The notes under the pieces are model-generated. The model did not search any database and was not told the DNA's origin. It saw only the letters and a program-made list of their open reading frames with translations. The translations under genes and the position numbers were made by a program. Below are positions 11,585 to 24,923 of a DNA stretch of 64,000 bases, piece after piece. Location: assembly GCF_000003855.2 (NCBI RefSeq), contig NW_003101681.1:1619893-1683892 (forward strand), written 5' to 3'. Every line of letters begins with the position of its first letter. Within the stretch, counting starts at the first letter, position 1. The DNA comes from Blastomyces gilchristii SLH14081. Taxonomy: Eukaryota; Ascomycota; Eurotiomycetes; Onygenales; Ajellomycetaceae.

Positions 11585-14311
11585 GACAATGATCTAGTGT
11601 ATAAGATGAGTGTGTGATCTGTATATTCTTAAGATTCAATCACATCAGATCTTCTATCTTATATTACTCAGTGAGATCTCAGTGAACATTGATTTAATCT
11701 TCTTAATCTTGTTTAGCACTTATCATGAAGACTTCTGCTCAGTTATAAGTGTCTCAGAGCTTCATTACTATATTATCAGTGATCTGAATTAAACTGCAGA
11801 GATTCAGTGTGAACTGTGTAATCTCTAGAAGATTCAACACTTTCATGTGATAACTATATATAAGAAAGAACAGACTTATATCTGTTAAAACAGCATCTCA
11901 ATCATTGATAGCAATCTCTGTATATAGAAGAAGATCATGTCAATCATTCTGTGAATAATTACAGAACTTATACAGATAGTTCTTTACAGTCTGAATTATT
12001 CATTCTGATACATTCTCAATCTCAGAGTGATAGACAGTTGATAAACAGTGAGTAATCTTAAGAACTTGACAGATTCTTATTCAGAGAGTAGTTATGAATT
12101 GACAATCTTAATTCAAGACTATAAATCTCAGTAATTCATACATCTGATAGAACAGGCTCTGTAGAAAGACTTCAGTGACTTATTCAGTATTCATTTTATC
12201 ACAAGATTTCAATATTACATCTTTGCTTAATTAGTTTATAATGATCAGAATGTTTCTATAACTCTTACTCTCAGAGAGATTAACAGCAAAGTCAATTACT
12301 ATATCTCATCAGATTCTATTAGAGATATTGAGTGATTTCAGTAGATCTTTTCTACAGTTCTTTCACAAGATAATGAAAGAACAACAGTTACAGTTTTAAA
12401 CAAAATGTCTGATGCTGTTTAATATCTCAGATTAGTAGAACTCTCAAAAGATTATTCAGTACAATTGCTCACAATCTGAGTGACTGATTATAAATGAATC
12501 ATGCATCTCTTACATTATTCAGATGCATATGAGTTTGAAGTGAGAGACTTAATGTTGTTCACAGAATTACAGAGTGTTATTATCATCAATTGAGTATTCT
12601 GAGATGTCAATTCTTATACATAGTTCTGAGAGAAATCAGGGTGCTTCTTGATATACTGCTTCAGTGAGCACTTGAAGAAGTTCATCAGTTTGAGCTGTTA
12701 TATGTCATAATTTATTCAGTGTAGATTCAGAAGAAGTTGAGATATCAGTATCAGTATCAGTGTCAGTATCAGTGTCAGTGTCAGTGTCAGTAACAGTTCA
12801 GAGAGAGAGTGTTCTAATCGGAGAAGTATATATAGTATCATAAGTTGTTTCATCTTGATTAACTAATATCTTCATATCTAGAAGTCAGTGTTCTCACTTC
12901 ATTCAACAGGTATCTGTTATATTGAAAGGCATATCTTACTCTCATTATGAAAGAGTATCTGTCATCAAGTTCTGACTGCTGAGATGATAGTGTATAGTGA
13001 AATGAAAACAGTTTAATAGCTCAGATTATCACATCTGACATTCAGTAAGCTTACAGATAATTATGAAATACTTGAGATTCTTATAATCTGTGATTATCTC
13101 AAATTTGAAGACACTTCAGAGTTCAGAATCTCATTCTTTTAGATAGTATATAATTGTGAGAAGTTTCTTATTATAGATCTTGTAATTGTATTCAGCAGAA
13201 CTCAGTTTCTTAGATATAAAGATACATAATTATAAAACATCTTTATTATTATATTATAATATAGCTTCTTCTATAACATAGTCAGAGAAGTCAGCTTTGA
13301 TAACTATCTTACAATTAGAATTAAATATTATTAATAGAGAGATATTAATAAACATTCTCTTTATCTGTGTGAATACAGCTTCAGTGTTCACTGATCACTA
13401 AAATACTAAGTTCTTCTTGATAAGTTCTGTAAGTAATCTCATGATATCTGAAAAGTTTTATATAAATTACTGATAGAAGTTAGCAAATCTGATGAAGCCT
13501 TATACATCTTTCACAGTATATGAAGCTTCTTATTTAAGAATGACAGAGATCTTCTCAGAATTCATTCAAATTCTCTTATCAGCTTCTATGATAAAGTCTA
13601 GATATTTTATACTTTTAACTTTGAAATCACACTTATCAATATCTATTAATAGTTCTGCTTCTTATAATTATTATAATATTCTCTGCACATGTTTCTGATG
13701 TTTCTTTCTGAATTCATCAGTGAAGATGAGAATGTCATCTAGATATACAGATACAAACTCATTAAGAAAATCTCAGAGTGTTTAGTTAATATACTTCTGA
13801 AATATACTAAGAGCATTAGTCAGTTCAAAGAGTGTGACTACTTATTCAAAGAGATTATAATATGTTCAGAATACTGTAAGTCATTCATCTTCTTCAGTGA
13901 TATAAATCTTATGAAACATAGTGATAACATTTAACTTTATAAATTATTGAGCTTATCTGATACATACTAGAGTTTCATTGATAGAAGATAAGAGATAACA
14001 ATCTTTCTTTGTTAATCTGTTCAGATCTTGATAGTTTATACAGAATCAGAGTTCTTTATCTGATTTCTTTATAAAGAGAATAGAAGCTGCAGTGAAAGAG
14101 TTACTAATATATATAAATTTCTTATTCAACAGATCATTGAGTGTCTTTCAAAGAAGAAGAAGTTCATCTCAAGACATATTATAAAGAGAGTCTTATGATG
14201 ACTCAGAATTCTTATTCTTCTTCTTTTCTAACTTGATACTGTGATTCACTTCTGAGTCTTGTAAGAGAAGTATATTTGTAATATTATCTTATTAAAAGAC
14301 ATCTAAATATT
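11585..14311 (-). pseudogene. Element B-minus pol (RT, RNase H, integrase) remnant
   Basis: Minus-strand counterpart of 35270-37960 in B-plus. Around 13740-13490 the minus strand encodes the RT stretch with Y-L-D-D-I-L-like catalytic loop, then an N-F-Y-Q-x-F-I type motif, each interrupted by stops. The RNase H region follows to ~13150 and decayed integrase runs to the LINE junction at 11584. The inserted LINE separates it from the chromodomain portion (9095-8731). Confidence 0.7.
12741..12800 (-). repeat. Hexamer repeat encoding Thr-Asp run
   Basis: About ten tandem copies of GTRTCA on the plus strand; on the coding minus strand they read as alternating Thr-Asp (ACTGAC/ACTGAT). It lies in the pol region of B-minus; B-plus has only a short equivalent near 36790-36810 (acTGATac units), so the array expanded in this copy. 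Confidence 0.7.
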
Positions 14312-14478
14312 TGTGATTCAAAGATTACTTCCGCCAGCGTACGATTATAGGCGTACGCGGGCTTCTTATATATTGTACGCTAAATTAATTAGCAGCTGCT
14401 ATGACCCCTTTACACTTGTAAGCAAGTTCAGAAGCGGTCATGTTATTATCTGACAGTTGTATGTTCTTTCAAATCACA
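14312..14478 (-). repeat. 3' LTR of gypsy A copy 1
   Basis: 167 bp, aligned over its full length with the LTRs at 22350-22516, 26203-26369 and 34305-34471. Differences are almost all C/T or G/A. Confidence 0.9.
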
Positions 14479-14583
14479 TCCTTCCTCACCAGATTCAGTC
14501 ACACTCATGTGATCATGACATTTACCCTAGCTTCATGCGGATTAGTGTGTCACTAGTGTTCGTGATCATGTGATCTATCTCTG

Positions 14584-16461
14584 ATGCAGCTAGTGTTCTG
14601 TGTACACTCTTATAAAGAAACTTTCACTATATTATATTACTTATTCACTAACTTTTTTCATTCTTCAATTATCTTCTTCATCATCATCATCATCATTGAA
14701 CATCATTATCATTTCATCTCAGATTACTGCCTCTTCTTCTATTCACATCTTTTATTCATTTATCTATCACATTATATGTGTTTCTGGCAATGACCTCTCA
14801 TTCTCATAACAAGTGTTATCATAGTACTTATACTGAGCAGTTCATTAGCAGTAAGTATAACATGTTATGAAATGTGATTGAACTTGTTTATCTTCTAATA
14901 ATTGCTAGAATATATTATCATGAATGACACATCTTCTTCATCTTCTTATATACTCTTGACTATTTTTCTTCTTAGTGAGTTTCTGATCATGTTTTCTGAC
15001 ATGATTTTGTGTGAATACAGATGCTGATGTTTATTTTTATTCATATAGAATCTTCATGTGTTGACAGATCTGTGTCTGCTAATAATAGTGAACTCAATAT
15101 TGAATCATTGATCAAGAACTTGAAGAATATGATAATAAAGAAATTACTTATATTATGTGTGACTGAGTCTTCTGCATCTCTCTCTGCCTCTTCTGCTACT
15201 TCTTTCTCTACTGCTTTCTCTCAATCTTCTATACTTGTCTCTGTGTCTGATTCTCCTGCTTCTGCTACTTCTATTCTCATGATCCTCACTTTTACTACTT
15301 CTACTTTCTCTGGTTTTACTGTCTCTGCTTTCATTATCAGCTCTCCCTGTTTCAAGAAGATGTTGTGTAGACTTAATAAATTATATTTATCAGTGTGTAC
15401 ACTCCCGCTCTTTCTGCTGACTTCTAGAACAATTTATTATATCAAGACTGTATACAATATAACTATCTAAAGCTCAGTCACAGATATCAATTATTATATT
15501 CATTTTAAATATTTATAATAAAGTAATTATTTATTCATATCAGAGAATCATTCTCTCTCTCAATAGTATCAAGATTATAAGTCTTTTTCTTTTTCATCTT
15601 TTCTTTCTAATGCTGATTTTCCTGTTCTTAGAGAAAATCATTATGAGTTTTACTGTGTATAAAGTCATGACATTCACAGATATTAAGAAACTTTTCATAA
15701 CTGTTAAATTCAATATTACAGATACATTCACTCTGATAAATATCTTTGAAATAATTAATCTGTATCAGTCTATTCTCTGACATTTATTATCTGACTTCAT
15801 GATGCAGATAAAGAATATTCATGTTTTCAGAAACAGGAATATAAATGTTGTACTCTTTTACACTTATGAGTGTAAGACTTATACATCTTATCTGAGATAT
15901 CATTGTGAGAATGAGCTATTTGCATGCTGTATTCTACTTTCTGCATTTCTCTGTGTTCTTCTCTCTCTTTCTGAGAAGCCTTGTGTGTGTTGTAATTGCA
16001 TATACAATTCTAAGATCAGTGAGTGTTCATTCAGTAATTGTTATTCCTGCTTTTGCAGTTTCATACACTAACAATAGTTCTTAGTTGCTCCAGCATCAGA
16101 GACCATTTTAATTGAAGATAATAATATCATCAAGACTACTCTCTTCTGCTCTTAAGCTTCTTTCATCACTTTCTCTCTCTTCTCTGCAGGGAAGGTTGTG
16201 CATATATCAGATTATAAGCATTCAGTCTCAGATGGCTTCTGCTATCATTTGTCTGATCTCACATCTTCCTCTTTCATTTCTTCTGTCTTCATTCTCTCTG
16301 TTCTGGCTTCTGGTTCTGCAGGTTCTGCACTCTTCTTCAATTTCTCTACACATACATGTACACATTTCTATATTGGCATTTCAGCCAATCTTGTGATAAA
16401 TGACATTAATGTCATATGCAGAGCAGTAGAGGAATCAGAGATATACACAGTGTTGTTATAA
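14584..16461 (+). pseudogene. Antisense accessory ORF of gypsy A, copy 1 (unknown function)
   Basis: Plus-strand frames, opposite to pol, in the stretch between integrase and the 3' LTR. Fragments: an N-terminal piece (14600-14809); a piece with conserved SLIKNLKNMI followed by a Ser/Thr/Ala/Pro-rich linker written in NCT codons (15021-15350); a Cys-rich piece with CCNCIYNSK (15799-16071); and a C-terminal piece (16198-16461) ending before TAA. The same order and residues recur in copy 2 (26491-28360). NCT codon periodicity and CCT-to-TCT (Pro to Ser) changes show coding was on the plus strand. I do not recognise the protein; gag, envelope or captured host gene are all possible. Confidence 0.5.
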
Positions 16462-17199
16462 GAGCAGCTTATAACTCTCAAATCTCTTGTGAATCTCAAG
16501 TTTTGAGATTTTCTTTATTTTTAGTGTTTTTCAGGTGATGTGATGTTGAAAATAGATTAAACATGTGATATATAAAAATAAATGAGATGTGTATGATAAC
16601 ATTTGTCTTTTACAGCTGACTCTTACAGTTAATGATCAATTCATTATTTCTTTTCTTACACTTTTTCTTTATCTGCTAGTCACTACTCTTACACAACCTC
16701 TATATAATACAGTATTCAGTGACTAGATTCAGCAGCTTTTATCTTTTATGATTCTGTCTTATGTATTATACTGTCTCTCTTCACTCACTCAGATCACTAC
16801 AGTAAACAGCTCATTGAAACTAATCTCACTCAATCTCTGAGTGTTCTCAGAGGTTGAGATGACTTAGTCTCACATATTCACAGATGTTTCAGATAGTTCA
16901 TTCTCTGTAATCTTCATAATTGAACTGATGTAAACAGTTGAATTCAACTCTGAATTTCTTTTTCTTCTGTAATCTGACTCACATGCAAGTCTGTTACTTT
17001 GAGACTGCTCTTTACTGTGTTGTGTCTGCTGTCTGCAGTGCATTATCATATGATCAGCTACAGTCTTATTACTTATTAAAGTGTGATATTTATCTGATTT
17101 CTTCATTGTCTCTCATTCTTTTCTTATAATTGTGAAAAGATTAGAATAAGTGAGATTATCTAGTTTGTAAGTGTCTATGATTTCTCTTACTTTGTGAGA

Positions 17200-20100
17200 C
17201 TTTTCAATTATAAGTCTCTTCTTTTTCAATGCTGATAATAGTGCTGTGAATAATTATAATTCACTCAGGTCTTGCATCTTTACTTTCATAAGTCATGAAT
17301 CATTGATTAAGTTGTATAAGACTCATTCCTCTGATTTCTCCAATGTGTAAGTTCTCAGAGAATGTGATTTGAGTATTTTATAGAGTTCAAATTATCTAGA
17401 TTAAAACTTCTCAGAATTCTCATTGTGTACAAGAACTCATGTTCTCATCTTGAGACTTGATTTCTTAACTAGTGAGTCTCATATTCTTTTTGATTGAATT
17501 GCTCAGTTCAGGAGTAACTCATTAGCTTTTACATGTGTGTGACTGATCTCTTTCAATCTTGGTTCTGTGTCTGCAACTGCTGCATCTGCAACTGCTTTCT
17601 TCTCTTCCATCTTTTCTGAAGCATTCTCCGGGATACGCGGATACAATTCATACAACAGGTAGAATGATGAATACTTGAAGACTGCATACTGCTGAATTCA
17701 TGTAACTAATAGCATCTAATCAAGATATTCATCTCATAATCTTATAGGCTTGCTCACTAGATATTTCATCAGCATGTTGCTCAAGATTTTATTCAAGTGT
17801 TTCATCTTCTTATTCATTCATGAATGATATAACATTGTTCTACAATGTCTTGTCTGTAACTGGCTTATGAAATGTCTCATCACTTCTTCTATGAGATTCA
17901 CACTGTTATCAGTTAGAATCTCATGCAGTATTTCATAGTTAATATAGATCTCATTATGTAGAAACTTTGTTATCATCTTCTCTATTATCTCTGAAACTGC
18001 TTTCACAACTGACCAGTCAGTAGCATAATCAATAGCAGTAATTATTCATTAATTTTCATTTAGTGTTCACAGTAATATGTCTATGAGATTCATCTCTCAT
18101 TATTTAAATAGTTGTATTATATACTTTATCTGATGTTATGCTTTCTCACATTCTAATCCTTTCTTAGATTCTTTCACAATCTGACAATTCAGGCACTTGT
18201 AAGTATATGTCTGAATGTTCTCAGTCATGCTTGATCAGTATGCTCTTGATTTAAGTATACTCATGAGTTCAGAGCTTTCTAAGTGACTGAATTCCTTGTG
18301 CATGTAAGTCATCAAGTCATGTCTAAATAAAGATTCTAGATAGAGAGCTTCTGTGTATTCTAGATTGTGATAAAGCATAACATCATTTTTCAATTTTCTC
18401 AGCTTGAAGTTTGAAAGCATCTCTTCTACTACTCTTGTGAGATGCTTATTATCTGACACCTTGTCATTCTTTAAGTGAGAGATTATAATGTTCACTTATT
18501 CTGATTTCTTGCATTCTCTCAGCACATTTAATGTGAATATTTCTTGTACCTGGTTCATAGAACTCTCACTCATGAAATTGAGTCTGTGACTGATTGTATC
18601 AGGCATCACAGTGTCTGATTTCTTTCAGTATTTAATATGAAGATTGTACACTTGAAACTCTGAGATTCAACATGCTAAGTGTTTGAAAGGTTTTATTATT
18701 AATTATAGATAGACAAGGCTTTCATGATCTGTGATCACTGTTATTATATATCTGTTGTTAATATATCTATCTCACAATATCAGCATATGCTTAATTACTA
18801 GTAATTTCTTTTCATGCACTGAGTAATTGAGCTCAATGTCTGATAGTTTTCTATCATTGTACATCACTGAGTGCAGCTTGCTGTTCTTACTCATCTGTAG
18901 AAGAGTGTCTCTGATAGCTCATTTAAATATGTCTGTCTCAATGTAGAAAGGTTTATTACAATCTGATTAAATAAGTACTGAGAATGTTATTACACATTTT
19001 CTCAGTGTGAGAAAAGCCTCTTCACACACAGTATTTCAGATAATTAAATGAAACTTCTTCTTTTGCAGATTTGTATTCATTTCTCTTAAGAGATCTGAGA
19101 GTGATACAGATATTTATGTAAAATCCTTGATAAATCTACAGTAATATAAGATTAACTCAAGAAACTGTTATACATGATGTATATTTCTCAGCTGTGATTA
19201 ATTTACTATAACATTCAATTTCTTCAGAATAAGGTATATACAGTTATCACTTGCTACATGTTCTATAAACTCTAACTCTTTCATTTTAAATCCACACTTT
19301 ATTGATTTGATATAGAGCTTATACTCTGTCAGAGTTGTAAGCACTTTATTGAGATACTTCAGATGTTCATTATATAAGTTTGAAAAGACTAGAATGTTAT
19401 TGAGATATACAAGGTATGAGATTTCATTTTATTTATAAAGAATTGTATTCATCATTATTTGAAAGATGATGAGCACATTTATCAGACTAAATGACATTGT
19501 CAGGAATTCAAACTTCTCTTATTATATATTAAATACAGTTCACAGAACTGATAGTTTGTCTATATGAATCTGTCAGTATTCTGAGAGAAGATCAATCTTT
19601 GATAGATATCAGATGTTTTCAACTGTATTTAACTGTTATTAAATCTGTGACAGTGAATATTCATTCTTGATTATAAGCTTGTTAAGTGCTTGATAATTAA
19701 TACACATTCATCACTTCTCATCTGTCTTTTTTACAAATAGAACTGGAAAGCCTCATGCGCTTGATGAGAGTTGTATGAGACTATATTCTAGAAGATATGT
19801 AATCTGATGCTTCTATTCTTCAAGATACATTTGTAACAGAGAATACACATTCTGATTGACTGGTTTTGTATCCCCTGTGTTAATCTCATGTATGAATCCT
19901 CATTTCAGTGATAATTTCAGTGAAAGATCTGTTCAAAAGATCTTCTCATGCTTCTTCAGAAGCTTCTTCATACACTTGTTCTTCTGTATATTCTTTATCT
20001 TGGTTTTCTTCACTTCTGAGTCCTGTATGACATACAGAATGCTTTCAGATGAGATCTTGTAAATCATTCTCTTTACTTATTAATGTATAAGCAGATTTAA

Positions 20101-20500
20101 TTCTTCTATATCAGAGATATGAAATGTCCTTCTCATATCAGTTGATAGAATTGTATAAATCATTTTCTTCCTATCAGTCAACTGCATATGACATGTACAT
20201 CATTGAATCTGCAGATTGAATCTTTGAAATCAATTGAGTCTGAGAATAATGTTGTATTTCACATTCTGCAGCTCTCACACTCAAATATAGTAAGATCATT
20301 CTCTGAAGTGTAAGAGAACTCTTACTCTTACAGATGATATTAAATATCAGTTATCAGATAATCTTATACATCAGAGATCTTTCACTCAGCAGATCTCTTT
20401 CAGTCTTCAGATTATATAATTATTAATATATTATGTAGAAACTTCTGTGTCTGCTAATACTTTTATAATTATCTCTCAATTCTTATTCAAGTGTCTCTTA
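17200..20500 (-). pseudogene. Gypsy A copy 1 pol remnant (RT, RNase H, integrase)
   Basis: Minus-strand order: RT near 19500-19100 (Y-L-x-D-I-L-V-F-S-like loop near 19410), RNase H near 18990-18650, integrase from ~18500. The integrase zinc-binding domain is readable at 18495-18235 (M-H-K-E-F-S-H then CxxC near 18185), and the core at 18006-17818 includes L-T-D-N-S. The downstream LYELYPRIP-like motif (~17640) and K-x-H-S-L-x-T-Y (~17380) are typical integrase C-terminal landmarks. Many TGG to TGA stops. Confidence 0.8.
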
Positions 20501-22349
20501 TACATTAACATTTCAGGTCTCAAGGTATTGAGATGAGTGTCTACTTCATCATTCTCACTCATACCTCATTTGAGAGCCTGCTTCTTCTTTGTATTTACAG
20601 GATTCAGAGAATCATCTAATGCAGACATCTCTTTCACTTTGAAGACTTTTTATAGAATATCAGTGAGTGTCTTCAAGCTCACTGATTCTATTAGTTTTTT
20701 AACTCTCTTGCTTCTCTTAACTGTATACACTGAGTGTAATCTTTTATATCATGATTTTAGCATCTATAGTTGAAGCAAGCTTGATGCTCATAATATCAAG
20801 ATTTTCACTCAGAGAATTTCTTTTTCAGAGAATTCAGTACTTTAGTAATGACATTCAGATCTAGATTTATCACATTCAGATGTATAACTTGTGTTGTAGA
20901 AGTCTGATTACTCATTCTTTACTAAGACATACTCAATTGTAATATTTTCTATTACAATTGACTCACTTGTTTCTGTATAATGAGAATATTATATACTTTC
21001 TTCACTATATCTGACTGTGAGATTAAGCATTTTCATTTCACTCTTAACTCAGATATAAGATCATGAATGAAGATCTGTAAACAGAAAGATGTTGAAAGCT
21101 TTTTATTCAATATAAGATAGTATAAGCTGAAGTGTGTGAAGTATAATATAAGATCACTCACTTATCTACACTCAGTGAAGCATTTATAACACTTATCTTA
21201 TATATTCACTTTCTCAAAGTTGTGCAAGATTCATTTAAAAAACTCATTTCATATTCATGAGAATGAATATCACTTCAGATCTGTGAGATTTATCTTTTTA
21301 TCAGTTATTCATAATAACTTCACTTTTCTATGTAGAAATGTGGCAGATCTTAAGACTTGTTAAAATTCTGTTAACTGTCTGTCTGTGAGTTTATATTCAA
21401 TTCAATAATATAATTACATCTGACTTAGCCAGCTGATTGTAGCATCATTTTTTCAGTTATCATTGAAGCTTGATGACTTCAGCAGATCTCTTAGCTTGAT
21501 ATATTTCATGCTCAGATTCTCATTCTGCACAGCAGTCTCTGATGATGTGTACACTTCTGAAGAGATTGTGAACAATTGTGATAAGATCTTCAGGTTCAGT
21601 GTAGTCATCTGTCTGTATAACTGTTCAATCTCTCACTGCAGATCTAAGATCTGGTTTTCTCTATTCTTATTGATGATGATGATTGTGTCAGTGAAGCTCT
21701 TCATAGTGAATACTTGATTCACAGTAAATATCAATTATTGTTTGACTTCTGTCTCAGCCTGCCACTGTATACACAAGGCCTTGATCTCATTTAGAATTCT
21801 TGTATATATATAGAGCTTCAATTTCAGTTCAGTAATTTCAGCTGCTTTTCTTACTGCTTCAAGTAAACTCTCTGAGAGATTCTATATATCTTTCAGTTCA
21901 GATAGCAGAGAAGGATGTTATTTGTATTAATTAGAGAAGATATTCATTTCAGTGATTTCTTGTTAATTGTATGATGTTTATTATTATATCAGTATATTGT
22001 TATATGATTTCTGTTGTCATTGTACAACTTCAGTGATGATCACTCTTCTCTTTTTTTCTTCTTTTGAGTAGAGAGTGAACTTCTTTGAATCTCATTCATC
22101 ACTTTCATTCTCTTTCTCACATCTCATCTGTTCATGTACCATACATGGCATTTGCCTGGGCATGGAGTTTTTCCTCTACAAGTGAAGCAGCATCAATCAG
22201 ATACTCTTTCACTCACTGCTCTTCATACACTATCTTTTGAGACATTCTAGAACCACACTGGCATGATAACTACAAATCACTTCATAGATGAAATTATCAT
22301 GCCCTGGAGAAGCCTGTGCTTCTCACTGGTTTTTAGACATGCTATCAGA

Positions 22350-22516
22350 TGTGATTCAAAGGTTGCTTCTGCCAGCATATAATTACAGGCATACACCGGC
22401 TTCTTATATATTATACACTAAATTAATTAGCAGCCGCTATGGCCTCTTTACACTCGTAAGCAAGTTCGGAAGCAGCCGCGTTATTATCCGACGGTCGTAT
22501 GTTCTTCTGAACCACA
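22350..22516 (-). repeat. 5' LTR of gypsy A copy 1
   Basis: 167-bp LTR, less mutated than its partner at 14312-14478: it keeps several CG dinucleotides near 22430-22500. Confidence 0.9.
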
Positions 22517-24569
22517 TCTTCATGATATTGTTGAGAGAGTTTTGTATAATAATCTGTTATTATAGTATAAGATAACTTCTCTAGAGCTTTCTTAATATTA
22601 GTCAGACTAATAGAATAGATTACTATATAATTCTGCTATCAGTGACTTTATCAGCAGTCTTATCAATGACTTCTTTTTCAGAGTATTTCATAAGTGTTGA
22701 TAGAGATCTGTGTAAGATTTATAGTTTTATAAATATCATCTTCATGAATTCTATCATTATTAGAAAATATTAAGCTTTTGTTTTAAGTATTTAATAAAAT
22801 GCCTTGTTCAGATAGTCAGACAAGTTCTAGTATAAGATTATAATCAAGATTATTAACTTTATATGTATAAGTATCTTCATATTAATATTCTCTGATATCT
22901 ATATTTAGTTTCATTATATAACAGATGTGAATGTCTTTTAAATCATTAAATTCTGCAAGAAGTCAGAGTTTTAATAAGAGAATACACTGAAGATTATAAT
23001 ATCTTACAACTGAAGATTTAATCATTACATAGTGATATAGACTGCTGTCTATCATGACTTTCATATTATACATATTATCAATCATAGTAGATATAAGAAT
23101 CATATTTATTATTATTTTCTCTTCAAATTATTATCATCTGATCTCTTCAAGCTTCTGTTTACAAATTTGAATAGAAGCTAATCTTTTCCCTGTTTCATCA
23201 GAGTATTCTTATAGTTATTTTCTGCATCTTTCTTCAGTGCAATGTAATTGATACAGACTGTCAGTATTAATCTTTCTTTTGAATAAGAAGATATATAGAC
23301 TGATTAGCAGTTGAAAGTGATATATTCTGATCAGTTATAATTGATGTATATCTTTTATTAACATCAATCAGTGACTTCTTCAGAAGCAATCTCAGAGACT
23401 TGAAAATTTATTCAGATGACAGAGACTCTTGTTTATATATAGATATTTAAGTTCATTCAATTCATAGCATCTGCATTGTCATTCTTCAGTACAGATGTAT
23501 AAGTGACTGAGATGTAATATCTTCTATCACTGTTCTGTATACTCTTGAGCTTGATCAGACAGTCATTCACTGTCTGAAGTTATATACAGAAATCTTCATA
23601 AGTTGAGTTTTTATCTACACTTTCAAGAGTCTGTAAGAGTTTGAAAGTTAATATCTTCTTAAGTATACTAATCTTCATTCAATTCTCTCAAGATTGATCA
23701 CCTGCTTCTAGAATCTTGATGTCAAAGTCAGGATTCAGAAATGAATATTATGAGAGAAGTATTTCTCTGTTAAACACTCTGTAATCAATCTAACACTTTC
23801 TGTTATATAGCAGTGTCTTGAAACAGAATATCAAGATATTTGATGATATTATCAGATATTCACAATACTGATTTACATGCTTTTATTCATGAATAAAACT
23901 TCTATCTTATGTGATTCTTCAATTATTCATTGATATATCAATCTTGATTGATTAATGAACTGATGATATCTTCATCTATACTTAGTTTTATAAGCATTGT
24001 CAATCTTTATAATGAATAGAGAGTGAGATCAGAAGTATTAAAATATATAGAAGTATCTAGATATTTCTTCAACACTTACATATTTATATCTGATTCAGTC
24101 AGTGTTGAAATTACTTATACAGGAATTTCTAGTTAAGATAATTATTGAATTTTCTTGTATTAATGTTATTGAGTTGCATACATATCAGCTATCTATTGCT
24201 GTTGTAATTTCAATATTACTCAGAGTCACTGTGACACTACATCTATACTTATATTTAAGAGTTCTCTTATATTATCAGTAGACATAGCTGTATTATTCAT
24301 TGAATGTGTGTTATCTATGAAATCAGAAGAATGTAATCATATAAATATCTCATATATCTAAGATGTCAGAACTCTCAGATCTTTCACTGATATTCTCTTA
24401 TAAGATCTTATTACAGTGTCAGAGCAACTGATGAGTAAGCTTCTATATAAAGACTTAGTGTTCACTTAACTGATTGATCATTTCTCTATTTCTTATACAT
24501 TGTTACATGTTCAGATATTTTCTTGATAAATAATCATTTCTAATAAGAAGACAATGAACATTTTTTAAG
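22517..24569 (-). pseudogene. Element B-minus leader and gag remnant
   Basis: Minus-strand continuation from the LTR end at 24570. The leader matches 24924-25130 of B-plus in inverse orientation, and 23170-22940 mirrors 34610-34860. No open frame of note remains, so gag motifs cannot be named; assignment is by position between LTR and pol and by alignment with B-plus. Confidence 0.65.
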
Positions 24570-24643
24570 TATAAGAGGCCTACACTGAATAGATCAGTAT
24601 AATATATAGGTCTTATAATATAAAAGTGAAAAATGTTAGAGAA
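24570..24643 (-). repeat. Terminal part of the B-minus 5' LTR
   Basis: The last 74 bp of the minus-oriented LTR, interrupted at 24643 by insertion of B-plus. The rest continues at 38604-38840 after the duplicated GAGAA. Confidence 0.9.
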
Positions 24644-24923
24644 TGTGATGAGCTGCATTCAATCAATTATATAGACTATTTCATTACACTTTACAGATTT
24701 CTACTGTTCTGATTCTCAGTCACTGATCCTCAGTCAAAAACCTACAGAATTTCTATTCTTCCACCCTGAAGCTTCACTGTGTACATCACTATGTACACAT
24801 ATAAATATTCATTCTGATCACTGATTTCTGTACTTTCTCTCTTTTCTTTTCTTCTTTAATGTTTTCCCTTTGTATTATAAGACCTATATATTATACTGAT
24901 ATATTCAGTGTAGGCCTCTCACA
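24644..24923 (+). repeat. 5' LTR of B-plus
   Basis: 280 bp, starts TGTGATGAGC and ends GGCCTCTCACA. Every difference from the well-preserved LTR at 38604-38840 near its start is C to T or G to A. Confidence 0.9.

Larger units (their letters stand above)
14312..22516 (-). mobile_element. Gypsy retrotransposon A, copy 1 (8.2 kb)
   Basis: Bounded by 167-bp LTRs (14312-14478 and 22350-22516) with TG...CA ends (TGTGATTC ... GAACCACA in the least mutated copy). Flanks are TATT (14308-14311) and TCTT (22517-22520), a probable 4-bp duplication with one change; joining the flanks restores element B sequence as seen intact in B-plus near 35265-35290. Pol is on the minus strand, so the 5' LTR is at the right. 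About 2.8 kb separates the end of integrase from the 3' LTR, room for an extra gene (see 14584-16461). Confidence 0.9.
8731..24643 (-). mobile_element. Chromodomain gypsy retrotransposon B-minus, with nested insertions
   Basis: A minus-strand element running from its 5' LTR (24570-24643 plus 38604-38840) through leader and gag (24569-22517), pol (14311-11585) and C-terminal region (9095-8731) to the 3' LTR at 8605-8730. Segments align in inverse orientation with B-plus: 13740-13490 mirrors the RT at 35830-36110, and 9095-8731 mirrors 37965-38317. The body is interrupted by gypsy A copy 1 (14312-22516) and LINE copy 2 (9096-11571); the 5' LTR is interrupted by B-plus. All reading frames are broken by RIP-type changes. 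Confidence 0.8.

Noticed and set aside
16870..17106. 78-codon minus-strand frame with many charged residues in gypsy A
   Set aside because: Not matched by an equivalent open frame in copy 2 and lies just past the integrase end; insufficient to call a gene.
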